In this document: piece after piece, positions 36,451-49,452 of the stretch
Numbering within the stretch: position 1 is the first letter of the stretch
Layout: each line of letters opens with the position of its first letter
From: Straminergon stramineum
Lineage: Eukaryota; Streptophyta; Bryopsida; Hypnales; Calliergonaceae
Direction: 5' to 3'
DNA: 64,000 bases
Assembly: GCA_963920665.1 (NCBI GenBank)
Contig: OY987268.1
Location: 10,790,501 to 10,854,500 of the forward strand
Made by a program: the position numbers and the translations under genes
The notes under the pieces: generated by a model
What the model was told of the DNA's origin: nothing
Databases searched by the model: none
What the model saw: the letters and a program-made list of their open reading frames with translations, nothing else

Positions 36451-38631
36451 TTATGTAATATTTGAACCACAACGGAGGTTGGTGAATCGGCCTTGATAGA
36501 TATCCAATTTATAGATTTCCAAAATACAAATTTTTCCACAAATTGTATAAATATACAAATATACCTGCAAATGTCCAACATGAAAGAGTTAGTTTGAGAA
36601 AACAGGATGAAAAAAGTATCTTGAACCATAACTCAATTAAAACCTAAAAAATGTACACATGACCTACGAAGCAATTAAATGCTCCCCAAATTGAATTGTG
36701 TCCAAATGAAAATTCACAACAACCAAGTTATCTTCATTGAGTATGAGGTGATATCAAGCTTAGCAAAATACAATCAAACAATCATGAGAACAATTTTCAA
36801 TTGTGTGGATTGTTTACCTCCTCTTGATTTGCACCTTTGACAACTAGTAATATTCACTAACCCCATGTTTGTAGGCATGATCTTCTAAGAATCATGATCC
36901 TATGCAAATAGTTTCTTCTACTTCAGATGGTTACATAGAGAGATTTTGCTATACTTTGCACCACGGAGTCAAAGACCCTCTGTGTATCTTTTCTGGACAA
37001 CTTTACCCTCACTTACATCCACACCGCAATCCAACCTTGTAATCAATACTGGTAAACAACCTTGAACCCAAGTTGAAACTATAGAGCACAAAAAATCAAC
37101 ACATCATACAAATTTAACGTGCTTTAGTATGCTTATTCCAAATTAAGAGAACTGATAAAAAAAAGCAATTCTTACTATAAGTTTATGGTCTCAAGGAGGT
37201 TGAGCTTTGATGCGGTCATCCTTGATCAACAACAATGAGTTGTTGCTAGAGAGTGGAGTTGCATCATGACAACAAACATGTTTTGAGGAGAGTACATGCA
37301 ACACTCATAGCATAGAAGACGATACAATGACATGAACTATGAGCTAGAGGTGAGAACACCATATTGCTATTAAATATAAATGAGAACTAAACCTTTATTG
37401 TACCTTTTGAAATCAAGTATGAGACCTTAGAATAAAATAGAGGGTTTGTGTAAAGAATAGCAAGTGATGGCTTTCCAGCACTAGAGATTAAACCCTAAAG
37501 GATCAAGAACTTATGGTTTCAATATGACAAATTCATATTGTGAATTAAATAATCATAGCATCAAAATCAGGAATTTTGCATTGTTGGTAAAAAACAAATA
37601 AATTTGAACAAAAGGAAGTCCACATTCTACCTACTCAAAACTGCTAGAAAAAAGAAAAAAACAAAACAAAACATGAGACCCAATTTAGGCTTCTTAGGTT
37701 AACCATGCTCACAAACATAACCAAAACTAGAATTTGCTTAGTAGGAATGGACACCAAAATTTGTGCATTGAACATTTGAGAACATTTATATTCGTACCTG
37801 ACAACACAAGGTTAGACTGGTCCTCGTTTGGGTAGTGCACAGCTTTGACGTTGGACCCTACTAACAACACAGATCATATAATGGTACAAACCATCTCATA
37901 AGGTGATGTATATATAATTGCTAAGTGAGGTAAAAAAAACCATGTGCACCAATGAATTTAGGTTGTAAGTACATTGGTTGCCTTGAATCTTTATGACATG
38001 ATCAATTCAAATCATTTCACATAGCTACAAAACCTTGAATGAAGGACATGATTTATTGCCCTAAATCAACCAATAGGACCAATAGTTTTGTACCTCAAAA
38101 TCGGAGTTCTAAAGAGCAATGATGAAGCTCTTTTGCACTTGTTCTTTGCAATTGCGATATTTGAAATTGTTCCTTTACTACCGTGACATTTGACACACAA
38201 CAATGTCCACGTTGCGCTTTGCAAAAAAAATTTATCAACAAATAGTCATTTACTCCCACTAGAAAAATGCAATGATGAAAATGATGAAGATAGAGCCGAC
38301 GATGACTCTAAACCTTGCCATTAGGTTGTCGAATGCGCGAAGCTCAAAGCTCTAGAAGTGGAGCAGAGCAACAATGGGAAGGAGAAGCAACAGATTAGGC
38401 AACGATAGGAGGAGCCATGGCTGCTATGGCCTCTATCCTTGAAAAGTGATGACAAGGGCGAGGTAGGAAGAACGTGTAGGAGAACTAACTTAGGGTTTAA
38501 GTTGCATCATTGTCTTGAGAAATTATTTTAGAGACTGTTGTTGGTGTGCGAGAGAGGAGAGAGACAAGGGTGGCGTTGCAAGTTGGACTTTTGGAGTGAG
38601 GAGGACATATAGGATTGACCCTAATTTGCCA
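36451..38631. other. Gene-free DNA
   Basis: Between the dispersed repeats and the C-rich minisatellite I find no supported gene, RNA or element boundary. The block 38280-38560 is less AT-rich than its surroundings and reads open for a short way (RDCCWCAREERDKGG), but it runs straight into the minisatellite and has no recognisable motif. Confidence 0.5.
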
Positions 38632-38856
38632 AATTGCCCCCCTGTCCAATCAGACCCCCCCAATCAAACCCCCTACCTAGGCAGATCCCCCAATCAGACC
38701 CCTTGTCCAAGCAAACCCCCCCAATCAAACCCCCTGCCCAGGCAGATCCCCAAATTGGACCCCTTGCCCAAGTAGACCCCCCTCCAATCGGACCCCTTGT
38801 CTAGGTAGACCTCCCCCAATCGGACCCCCTATCCCAGCAAATCCCCCTCCTGGATC
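38632..38856. repeat. C-rich minisatellite, ~32-bp unit
   Basis: About seven units with the pattern CAATC(A/G)GACCCC then CTTGTCCAAGCA(A/G)A then CCCCC. The plus strand is almost free of G in the C runs. The Pro-rich open frame over it (PPNQTPY, PPQSNPLP) follows from the repeat. Confidence 0.8.
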
Positions 38857-41515
38857 AATTGTTGGACCTCTAATCGTGTAGTGTGAATACGGTTGTAGAT
38901 AGGATTGGGACTTTCACATACCAAAGTCGATGTGGAGTAGTCAATGCGGAGTTGTTGCCATAGTCTTTGTCCAAAGGACAGAGCCAATAAAGATGGTACT
39001 TTGTCTAATATGCATGGAATTAATTGTAGAAAATATTGAACATTTCTAGATTCCAGATAACATTTTTGGAAGAATGAGGAAAAATCCTCTCTCTGAGTGA
39101 TACACATTTTCAAATAGAAGGACTAGAAAGCCAAACCTAATCAAATTGAATCCTACAAAATTTTAAGAAAGTTATATATGCATCAATTTATGAAATTTAA
39201 CAATTGACATTACTAGCATATTGTTGCAACATCTACAAGAAATTGGAATCATTCTAATTATTTTGCGTTATTAATCTCATTGGATTGAACAACTTGTATT
39301 TTCAAAATTGCTAAAAATCCAAATGTAAAAGACTTTCCTCCAAATCTAGTTTGTAAGTGCAGACAAAGATTAGAAATTTCCAAGATTTTTCTTCCATATC
39401 CATTATTCCTTTTCTTGTAAGAAAATTATGTTTTCTCATTTTCTCTACAAGACTACATTCCTCAAATAAAATTTTAAAACATCTCTTACATAAAACATTT
39501 GGAAATCAAAAAATGCATTAAAAAAATACAACAAGTATGTCAACTTGTTAGTGTACAAGATCCTACTTAATAAATTATTGAGATTTGTTTCACCCTACCA
39601 AGAGTTTTCTATTGAAGAGGATACATGGACCGTCTCTTTTAACTCAAATAGTTTTCTAAAAACTCAAGAGTAATCTCCCTTGGATTAGACAAAGGAAACT
39701 GAAGGATCCTATAGGTGGAGTAGATGAACAATAAATTCCCCTTATTTTGCTTTGACTATGTGAAGTAGGTGTGGGCTTCAAATAGAACAATGAAGTAGGC
39801 ATTAAAGATCACTTCTTTTACACAAAATCAATAGTTTGGAACATATTATGCCATTTGCACAATTGTATTCATATTTGTTTGATTTTTTTGTACTGAATGG
39901 AAGCCAATGTATTTAATTATTTGTGAAATGCATTTCATCTTTATATAATAATGGATGAAAATCTCTATGCAATGGAACAATATTGGTGTGGCATAAAAAC
40001 CATTGAGGGTAGGGTAGATTATTTAAGAGATTATCATAAATTTGGATTTGAATTATATGTTCACAAAAAAAAATTAGTATAAATTAAAAAGAATAGATGT
40101 TGTGTTGTTTTTATTTTTTGTAGCAACTAAATCTATGTCTTCATTTGGTGGCCTAACAAAGACCTTTATATGTACATGGTATAACAGAAGAAACAAATGA
40201 CAATTCTAGATGCTAGAGGTTTTGGAAGTCTTATGGAGCTTCCAACTAATGCAACAATGGGACACCCACTTGGGCAATCATGTATAATTTTGTCATTAAT
40301 TTTTGATAAAATATTTAGGCAATGATAGGTGAAGAAATATTTGAAATGTACCTTGAATTTCATCAAGTAATATAGTAAAAGATGTTGTTGAGTAAAACAT
40401 CTCACTAATTCTTGAACGTCGACCTCCGGTAGTAGAATGGATAGTATTTGGAATAATGGATCCAATTGACCTAATGTCATCTAAGGTAAGAAAAGAAAGA
40501 GCTCAAATAAAAGGAACCCCACTACTAGAATCTAAAAGGCAATGTAATATCTCGGCCACTTGTGTAAGGCCATCTAAGTGGCAATATCTAATATAAAAAT
40601 TGGGCCATAAATCCAATCAAATACTAAAAACATGTATATAATGAGATGAAACATTAAAGTACCAATTGCCCATATACTAGAAGCTACACCTAGTGCCTCT
40701 CCAAATAAGGGGATGTATATCATAAGGACCCCCTATATATGTACTGACTCTTGAGAGATGATAGGGATAGAAGAAGGTAAAGGCTTGTGTCCCAACTCCT
40801 CCAAAGGTAGAGAAATAAGCCTCAATCCTCAATTCACAACATACATGTGTGTTAAAACTATTAATGACCATAGGTGATTGTAATACTTGTAAGAAGGATA
40901 GTAAATGTTGGTTGATTCCCTACCTTGGAGCTCAACCATCATTATACACTCTAATTGTAATAGGCGGGTGATATGATAATACCCAAGAACACGTAGTGTG
41001 TGCCTTGGAAGTCAAGCAAAGCGAAAATGGTCGTGTTCTCCTCTAGATACAACAATTGGGATAAGCTATCCATGTTGAATGAATCCCACCCTTCCTATGC
41101 TAAAATGAAGCTTCTTCTCTTGAAGTTTGCATTGAAAGAGGTGAAAATGATTTAATATACAATCAATGTCATTAGAGATAAATAATACAATTACATATTT
41201 AAACAACATTTACACTAAAAGAGAAAATTGAGGAAATAGACTACATACATATAGTTCCAATAGGGTTTTTTAATTTTGTCTAGTTGGCCTTGCAGGTGTA
41301 GATAGAGTAAACAAATAGCCTATTTTCTTTTATAGTATGTGAAGTAGACAAATATTTTGTAGATAAATCCAAAAGACATATGAATAGATTTGAATAGGTC
41401 TAATAGGCTAGGATTCGAAGTAGGTCAAATAGATGAAGGTACATTTCTAATGAATAGTCACATACTTTTGGTTTATTTTTCTTTTAGGACTATAAGTCCA
41501 ACTGTCTAATTGCAT

Positions 41516-41547
<32 letters not shown>

Positions 41548-41548
41548 A
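38857..41548. other. Gene-free DNA with an unassigned minus-strand coding-like patch
   Basis: Most of it is AT-rich without motif. At 40330-40600 the minus strand reads in one frame DGLTQVAEILHCLLDSSSGV then LTLDDIRSIGSIIPNTIH then GGRRSRISEMFY, which resembles protein more than its surroundings, with one stop between. I cannot assign it. CACTACTAGAA at 40520 looks like a CACTA end but has no partner in reach. Confidence 0.35.
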
Positions 41549-42664
41549 GTGCAACGTGTGATATTCTATCACGACGATGATATAACAAGGGGTGAATACC
41601 CGCGGATACTGGGGACGTATGGTCATATACGTATGAACCAGGGATGAATGGATCTCACAGGGGATGGGCGGGCCTCCACGGAGCTGCACCCCAATATCTC
41701 CCACACATACCCGGGTATACACTGCCAAGAAACGGCCCCTTGACAGACGGTTGGTACACCCTAAAGAACCTGGATCCTAAGAGGGAAGCATCTTGGGAGG
41801 AAGTTCCAACAATGCCCCTTGACAAGCGTAGGCTCACATTCTTGGGCAGTACACCAGTAGCGCTTGTTCACTGCTTCGCAGTTTCCCTGCGACCCTACCT
41901 CGCTGCTTTGCGGTCTCCCTACCTGGTTGCTTTGTAGTCTCACTATCATAGTGCGGTGCTTCTGTAGGCTTGCGACTGGGCTCCTGGGGCGCATGCGGAA
42001 TTTCAGCGGGGTGCTAGGGTATTGGCCATGGATACCGGTGGTGCATCACAGGTTCCGTCCCCTCTCCATAACTAATGAGAGATGAGGTTTGGTAGACATT
42101 GAACCCATTATTGGCTTCAGCATTGTATTGACTTATTGATGGTGTGATTTTAATTTGTAGCAATCTTTGGCTCTGATAACAAGGTGTAGTCATGCTGTGG
42201 ACACCTCGCATGCATCCTGGAACTGACCTCGTGTTTGTTGTGGGACATGGATGCAAGTGAGGTATGACTACTCAAGATTGGAAGCTCATTTCTTCACCCA
42301 CAAGATTAAGTATTTTGCCTTTGTTGACATGTGTTAGACTCATGATGCATGTATTTTTTCATACAATGCTTGCACTTGTGTAGTCGTGAGTAACTTGAGG
42401 GTCGCTGGAATCAAATGGCTTCGGTGGTGACGATTAATCTTGCAAATGGTCCCACCTACCCTCCTGATCAAGATCTTGATCGTGTTATAATTGGTGAAAT
42501 TATAAACGGAATTACTTGATAGCTCATATTCTCCAAGCTGGTCCAAAATATAGTTGGGTCGGAAAAAACGACCTATTTTGTGTGTAGTCATGTGGATACT
42601 TGATTGACAAAATAAGCCCTGTCTAGGGGTGTTAAGTATAGAACTGTCTCTGTCTCTCTCTCTC
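41549..42664 (-). other. GC-rich block between two CT microsatellites; possible retroelement fragment
   Basis: A block of clearly higher GC than its flanks, bounded by (CTGTCT)n-CTCTCTCTC tracts at 41516-41548 and 42641-42664. On the minus strand it holds a possible copia-type primer-binding site (42164-42178) next to TGTAGTCATG on plus at 42185, which would be the end (…CATGACTACA) of an LTR extending towards 42664. Downstream on minus, overlapping frames of 60-80 codons show no gag motif. A truncated copia or TRIM-like element fits; no matching second LTR was found. Confidence 0.35.
42164..42178 (-). promoter_or_regulatory. Possible initiator-Met-tRNA primer-binding site
   Basis: Minus strand reads TGTTATCAGAGCCA, one base off the TGGTATCAGAGCC word that primes many plant copia and TRIM elements. 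It lies a few bases inside an LTR-like ACTACA end. The match is short and could be chance. Confidence 0.35.
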
Positions 42665-45600
42665 CAGTGAGCAACCCAAGTCCAAGTACTCTAGCGTGTC
42701 GAATTATCTAGTGCTATAACTACTTGCCGAAACTTATATCAATTAATATATTGAAAATTATTCTAATTGTCTTTGAGCAATAAGCTCAATTGTGTTAGTG
42801 TATTTTGAAATTTTGTAGAGCTTATAGGTGGTGAGAAATTGTGTTGTCAAGGTGTGAGAATAATTGCTGGAGCTAAGTCAATTAGTAATTGTGGACTAAT
42901 TTCTGAGTAGTCCAATTGTGTGAATTGTGTATATTATGTTTGAAGATCGAATTGTAAGAATTGAATTAATTTGTGTTAATCAAAGTGATTAGTGAGCACT
43001 CATAGTTGGTGAGAATTATTGAGTCAATTTGTGCAAGTAGTTGTCGTGAACAGAAGGTTGTGTTGTTAAGTCGAATTGGAATTATCAGAGTATTGTTTGT
43101 GTGAGTTAAAATTAAACAACAGTGTATGGCAATTTGGTGGGAGATTCCTTGTGTTCTAATTGCCATGAATTTGTATTTGGCTAATAGAGTAGTCAAATTG
43201 TGTAGATTAACTTAATTGTGATATTATGTGAGAATTGTGCAACAATTGATTAATTCTTGGATGATAAAATTGGTGTGAGAATTTGTCTAGTCAACTGCAA
43301 TGAAAGTTGTGTGCATACTAAATTGTGAAGCTATTCGTCTAGATTTATTAAAGTTGTTGTATAGATCAATTTAACCATATTAATCTGTGGGAATTATGCA
43401 ATGAATGTTTAAAGTAGTATGAGTAATTAGTTAATAAGTGGTAGAACTTGTATGTGTGATTTGTACTATGTGTATATGTTAATTTGATGAGATAATCAAG
43501 ATTGTGTAAGTTCGAATGTGAACTATTGGCAATATTAAATTGTAGATTGTGATCCTACGTTAAACTACTTATATGTGTTTGGACAGAATTAGGAGTTGTT
43601 TACATATGATTTCATTCATAAAATAGTCCCAAGGTGTCGAATTTCATATAAAACAATTTGGAGTCAATTTAGTTCAGTCTTGAGATACTGCCAGATGGTC
43701 AATTTGCGAGGCTATAACTGTCAAATAGATAGGGTAGCTTAGGGTTGCAAGCTAATTGACTGAATGGTGGCCAATAGTCATAGAAAGCACGATCTTAGGT
43801 GCTCATTCAATAGTTGTATGGTCATTGGTCTAAAGTCTTGACAAATTGATATAATTAGAGCTTGGATAAAGCTAAAGACAAATTGATTGGAAAAGCTAAA
43901 GCTATGGGGCTGGCGTGAAGAATAAATTGACTAAACGAGGAATTAAATTCTAAACTTTTCATACTTTGCATACTAAACAAATGGATAGAAAATATGGATT
44001 TGATATTTACATATTAAATTAGCGATTAGGCTAATAATTTAGTATGGATTAGAAGAGGAAAAAAAAAAGAGGAAATAAAGTAAGAAATAATTTCCCTAAA
44101 AGTTTATTGTATTTCAAATATATATCTTGGTACATTTGATTACGTTGATAGTGCATGCATTGTTAAGACAAATTGATCAAACCTGAGGAATTAACAAGAG
44201 GATTTGCTACGAGCCAAAAGCATACTATATAGGATTGGGACCGCATACATGGAGTCTATTATAAATAGCATATGGGATGGACTGAGACTATTTGACTATG
44301 AGTGTGGGTTTCATTGTTAAAACTCTAAAACAAACTGTAAAACAAAGTAGATAAATATTCAAAATATGAAAACAAGTGACCTTAGTCACGCAAACATTAG
44401 ACTTATTGACCTTTCCTTAAGAATTACCCCCCTATATTATATTTCCCTGGGTTTTGTAGAGTAGGCAAAATCTACATTACAATACATGGTGTACAAAAGA
44501 AGCTATTACATTTTGTGAAAGAAGATGCTCTAAAAGGTGAAAGAAAAAACTAGGCATTACATTAGTATTATCTTATAGGCAATGAATATTTAAAAAACAA
44601 TTGAAGGCACTATCAAAAATGTAGGACAAGGTGAACATTCTTTGTTGCATATTAGTTTTTTCTTGAGAAATTAGAGTTGGGAGAGAAAAAGAAAATTGAG
44701 GTTCAAAATTCTTTTCCTAGTATACCTATGTTATGTATGTTGGCTAAATAATTTTCGTAGGATGTCAACATCTTATGGTAGAATAATTTATCATGGTTCT
44801 TGCTTTACAACTATAGCATGACAAAATGTGAAGAACAACCCAATCAAAATTGCAATTAAAGAAAGAGCATTTCCATACAATCATTACATTCAATTTCAAA
44901 TTTGTCATTGAATAATACATCAATTGAAAAGCTTTGTGGTACATCTCTAAACCGGGTGTTTTGAAAGTTGAGACCTAATCCATCCGTTAAGAAACTTTGT
45001 GATACATCAATAAGACATACTCTCTACTAGGCCTAAATTATAGTCCTAAACCGTAGTCTTAAATTGCAACCGTAAATTAAAATCTTCAATTGTAGTCCTA
45101 AATTGCAGTCCATACACAAATGCATAAAATTTTGGAGAAGGAATCTCTCTATTCTAATAGAATTGACTTGAAGCGTAAAGATTGGTGAATATTGTTGAAT
45201 TTACAAATGTATAATTAAAATGCATCACCCCCTCTAAAGCGAGGTAGTAGAAAGCAACAACATAAAAACAACTTTCGAAAATGCAACCTCCCTAAACCAA
45301 GCTTCCAAAATACAACAAAATCACTAGAAATTTTGAAAGTGGAACACACACCACAAATCAAGCTTCTTGAGAGCAACAACATCAATACAAATTTTGAAAC
45401 CAAACAATATCTAAGGGAGAACAAAAACTTGAAAGATTGTTGGAGCACAAGATCCGTCACAACAGCTTCCAGTGACCTACACTCTCGCCACCAACTCCAA
45501 AAGTTGCAACCATTGTGTTGAAACCTTCAAAATCCTTGAAATTTAGATGAAGTTCTAACAAAAAGATTTATCGCAACTACGTTTCGTGAATAAAGATGCC

Positions 45601-46389
45601 ACTCTGGTGACCATCAATTGCAAATAACTCATAAGACCACTCACTTCCTCCCCCATGAATGCAAGATCTCGCAACAGATTATGGCCAGCATTTAGACATT
45701 GCAACCTCGAAATAGGTGGAAGCAACACAAAACAAGAGTTAGTGCTACTCAACGTTTAGAGAGACTTTCAATGCCACTACAGTAAGGAGATATTTTCAAC
45801 CTTGGGTGTCGAAGTTTATGAAGTGGGTGGTTGGATTATGAAACAATAATTTTGAATGAAATGGTAAGTTTCCATGCTAGAGGCTTCCTCTTTCCAAGGG
45901 TGCAAAAGGGACCCCCCAGCATTGATGAACAATGTTATGTTGCTTAAGAAGCTTTCTCTATCTAAGAAACTTTTAAAGAGGTTTCCTTTGTTTGTAGATG
46001 ACAATATTAACAATAAGGTAACAAATTAGGTTGACTTTCCCATTATTTATTCTAATAAATTTAGAAGTTACCAAGATAATCATTAAGGTAATTGTTAAAG
46101 GTATTAAAAGATAGTTATTAGGATTGAATTAGAAGTTACTAGAAAAATTACTAAGATAATTTTGGAAGTTATTGTGATAATTTTAAAGTTACTATGGTAA
46201 TTTTAAAGTTACTAAAAATAGTTATGAGAATAATTTTTAAAGGTGCTAAAAATAGTTAATACGATAATTTTTGAAGTTATTAAAAATAGTAGTAGATAAT
46301 TTCTAAAGTTATTACAAAAAGTTTATTGCGGTAAGTTTTGAAAGATATCAAGATAGTTATTGAATTATTGTGGTAGATTTAGAATTTAG
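42665..46389. other. Gene-free DNA with word-biased and tandem segments
   Basis: The stretch 42900-43560 is unusually rich in TTGTG and AATTG words without a clean period. At 45040-45115 TAGTCCTAAATTGCAGTC-like words repeat. At 45240-45420 a ~60 bp segment with AAGCTTC and GCAACAACAT words recurs. Small frames near 45215-45521 overlap on both strands and are not supported as genes. Confidence 0.45.
46040..46345. repeat. Degenerate short tandem repeat
   Basis: Irregular units of roughly 30-60 bp built from AGTTACTA, AAAATAGTTA and GATAATTTT words. No coding content. Confidence 0.5.
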
Positions 46390-46762
46390 ATTATTAGGTC
46401 CTAAGATATTAATGGATGAATTTTAATAGGTTAGTTATAAACAAAACTTCATCCATTGATAACTTCTTGTAAGATGCTCTACAATTTAGTTTAGTAAAAT
46501 CCTTAATTAGTTCATTTTATCTTTCGTGGACCAGAGTTTTGGCCACTTTGGCTAAAACTAGATCAAGGTACTAACCATTTCATATTTTTTTGGTTACATT
46601 TTGTATTTAGGTATTTCAAAAACTAAGAAAAAAGACAAGGTAGTCCGTTGCTTGGAAGGCACAACTAGACAACACTAGACACTCATAGGATAATTTCATT
46701 AAGAAGCCATTAGAACCCATTGTGTACATTCTCGCTGAAGGATGCAATTAGAATCACTCACA
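46390..46762 (+). repeat. 3' end fragment of the same LTR family (copy F)
   Basis: It contains the hairpin GGATGAATTTT...AAACTTCATCC (46414-46454) followed by ATTGATAACTT, then CCGTTGCTTGGAAGGCACAA, and ends TCACTCACA at 46762, matching the order of the last ~370 bp of copies A-E. The upstream part is not recognisable. The following base begins the transposase-like fossil, so this LTR also lies against or in that gene. Confidence 0.6.
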
Positions 46763-47909
46763 TACTTTCGGTTTTTAAAGTGTTACCATTGTTTGGAAAA
46801 TAAGTGTGGAATGAAAGTTACCACAAACATAGCAATGTGTAAAGAGATAAAGAAGTGGTACATTATAGACATCCAACATCAAATGGAAGAGAAACATAAT
46901 TAATAGTTGTTGAAAAAATCAACAATGATTATACCTGACCTATATATGTGTTTGATAGTGGATGGTATAGACCAGATCACTATCATGGTTCCAAAAATGA
47001 GGCAAATCTTAAAGAACATAGAGTCTCGATTTGTAAAAACTCATCTTTATAGAGTACTGGTGCATGGAATTGGATTGTATGCAAATGTATGGATTGATGT
47101 ATACTACAAGCATGACAACAATCAAGTGATAACCATGACAATACATGTGCTTTCCGATGTATAGAAATAGAAGGGAAAGCTACCACCTATTTTGCAAATT
47201 CAAGCTGAAAACACAACTTACAAAAATAAGAACATATACATGTTTGCATTATATGCAGTAGTAGTGGGCATGGAATACTTCCACCTCGTGCAATTATGTT
47301 TCCTAATTGTTGGGCACACTCACAAAAACATAGACCAACAACTTAGTATTATTTAAAACATGTTTAAGAGGACTAATATTGACTCTCTAGATGAGCTATT
47401 ATTTTTGGTTGAAAAAGGTGCAATGTCCTTCATGAGTGTATGGAAACTTGAGAATGTTCATGATTAGAAGTCATTCATCACACCTCGTCGTTTAAGGGGG
47501 GGAGACTAATTGATAGGGATAATATTTTCACACTACATGAGGTTCTACATGGAAAATAGAGTGCCTAGAGTTCAACATAAACACTTTAGCAAGGACGCAT
47601 GGGGATCAACAAAGGGATACATGTGCTTGCAATCTTTACCTGGTCCAACAGAGAAGCTAGATCTAGCAAAGGTGTTTGTAGCAGACGAGAGAGAGGTGAG
47701 GGCGTTGGAAGATTCTATTGTGTACAACGACAAGTGTATGGAGAGACATAAATGTGGAGAAAAACCTTCAAGCAATAGAGAAAACACGACAATTCATTAA
47801 GTATTTGAGAAAATTTCTAAGTATAGATAGAACCATAGAGAGGGACCTACCATTTTGGCCATTAGGAGTTCTAGGGAACGTAGAAGAGAATATTGAATTG
47901 AACATAGTG
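46763..47909 (+). pseudogene. Decayed DUF7869-like (transposase-like) gene, 5' part
   Basis: One plus-strand frame can be followed from ~46880 to ~47770 through several stops (e.g. after LSDV at 47162, after LSII, after DW-like HD, after GGD), then shifts frame to LQAIEKTRQFIKYLRKFLSI. Motifs: CLIVDGIDQITIMVPKM (~46940), VLVHGIGLYANVWID (~47065), QAENTTYKNKNIYM (~47200), LIVGHTHKNIDQ (~47305), and WGSTKGYMCLQSLP (~47610). The DGMDQ and GHTHEDIDQ pattern is what I remember of DUF7869 proteins, which have a transposase-like acidic core. In this copy the middle acidic Asp appears as Glu (QAEN) and the E-D of GHTHED as K-N. Assignment is from memory of motifs, not a search. The gene continues after the fold-back element at 51344. 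Confidence 0.6.
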
Positions 47910-48089
47910 AAGGTTGTCCCGGACGTATGTCTATGGCAAAATTGCGTCCGAAAATCAGACATTCGGATGCCCGGATGCCCAGTTTCAATGGATGTGGTAG
48001 ACGTAGTTGGATGTTGCCCGGTTGCCATTCAGCGGATAGCAGATGGGATGGCCAATCAGCTTCTCTTGTAATTTGCGATTTCGTTTCTC

Positions 48090-48170
48090 GGAATTTTTGG
48101 GCGTGCAATATACCGTTGGAAAGGTCTTCCAAATACCTTTCCAATGGTATATTACACACCCAAAAATTCC
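48090..48170. repeat. Hairpin 1 of fold-back element
   Basis: A near-perfect palindrome: about 36 bp of stem (GGAATTTTTGGG...TTGGAAAGGT) around a 9-nt loop CTTCCAAAT, with three mismatches. Related palindromes follow at 48331-48415, 50866-50950 and 51106-51192. Confidence 0.85.
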
Positions 48171-48330
48171 AAGAAAAAAAGTCACAAATTACGAGAGAAG
48201 CTGGTTGTCCGCTTGTTCACCCATTCGCTTGACAAACGGCTTGGCAAGCAAACGAGTGGACAAGTGGACGGCCAACCTGTTAGGCAGATGGGCGGCAACA
48301 ATCTTCTCTCGCCATTTGTGATTGGAGTTT

Positions 48331-48415
48331 TTTGAGTTTGGGGGCATGTAATATACCATTGGAAAGGTATTTTGAAGACCTTTCTAATGATATAATGCAA
48401 GCCGAAAAATTCCCA
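48331..48415. repeat. Hairpin 2 of fold-back element
   Basis: Same core as hairpin 1 (TATACCATTGGAAAGGTA, then CCTTTCTAATGATATA) with more mismatches in the stem. Confidence 0.75.
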
Positions 48416-49452
48416 AAAAGGAAGCCGAAAATTGCGAGAGAAGATGATTGTCCACCCATCTGCCCAACAGGTCGGCCGTCCGCCCACCCGCCTCCTCAAC
48501 AATATATTGGATTTCCAAAAATATAAATCTACCTCTAAAGACTAGAATTCAATACTACAAGCATCCAATGTAACATTAATGATTGAAAGGATAATTTAAG
48601 GTATTATCCTACTCATTCAAACTGCCATTCTAAAAGCTAAAATCTAAATTCTATACTAAAAATCTTACATAAATTACTATAAGCATTGGTGCATTGTGTA
48701 CATTATTTTTGCCCTTCCATAATTTTTGCATGTGATTATTAAAATGTACTACAAAAATAAACTTGATGGACTTATTTATTTATAGTAATTACTAATTTTT
48801 TAAAATTTTTATGGTGTGTGGCATCAAATGTTATGTACCACTATATAAATGTGAACTGTGAAGTATTTAGTTATTACTTAAAGTGTTTACTTAAGTTTTG
48901 TTGTAAGATGCATTGATAGTTGAAAATACCAAGGTATACATAGTACTAGCGATTGTATTATTTTATTATTTTATTAAATAATATTATTAAAAATAATACT
49001 GTAAACACATTATTGTAATTCAATGTATTTTTATGTAGCTCAAATTCAACATGTATTATTGAAAGTGCATCTAATAGTGACATCTGAAAAACAAATAAAA
49101 TGTTATATTTTAAAATCTTGTATAATGTCACCATGTCAAATAGGTACTTTCAAAATATATGATTTTATTTTACTTGATTGCACTTTATTATATTAAAGTT
49201 AGAAGACAACCATATATTCTTTAATTGAATACTATACATTTGTATATTGGTACATAATATTTGATGCCACACACCATAAAAATAAAAAAACCATTAGTAA
49301 TTACTAGAAAAAATAAGTCCATGAGGTTTATTTTTGTAGTACATTTTGATAATCACATGAAAAAGTGATGGAAGGTCAACAATAATTTACACAATGTACC
49401 AATGCTTATAGTAATTCATGTAAGATTTACAATATAGAGTTTAGGATTTTAG

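Noticed and set aside
38515..38775. 86-codon Pro-rich open frame
   Set aside because: Two thirds of it is the C-rich minisatellite.
40520..40530. CACTACTAGAA, a perfect-looking CACTA end
   Set aside because: No inverted partner or 3-bp duplication found within the next kilobase.
40677..40871. Minus-strand frame with hydrophobic, organelle-like look
   Set aside because: I compared it mentally with plastid and mitochondrial membrane proteins and found no convincing motif; stops on both sides.
42900..43560. TTGTG-rich stretch as a satellite
   Set aside because: Word bias without a measurable period or unit; composition alone is not enough.
47718..48321. Several overlapping 80-120 codon frames on both strands
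   Set aside because: Beyond ~47910 they come from fold-back element sequence and its palindromes, which keep frames open on both strands at once; only the first ~190 bases belong to the transposase-like fossil.
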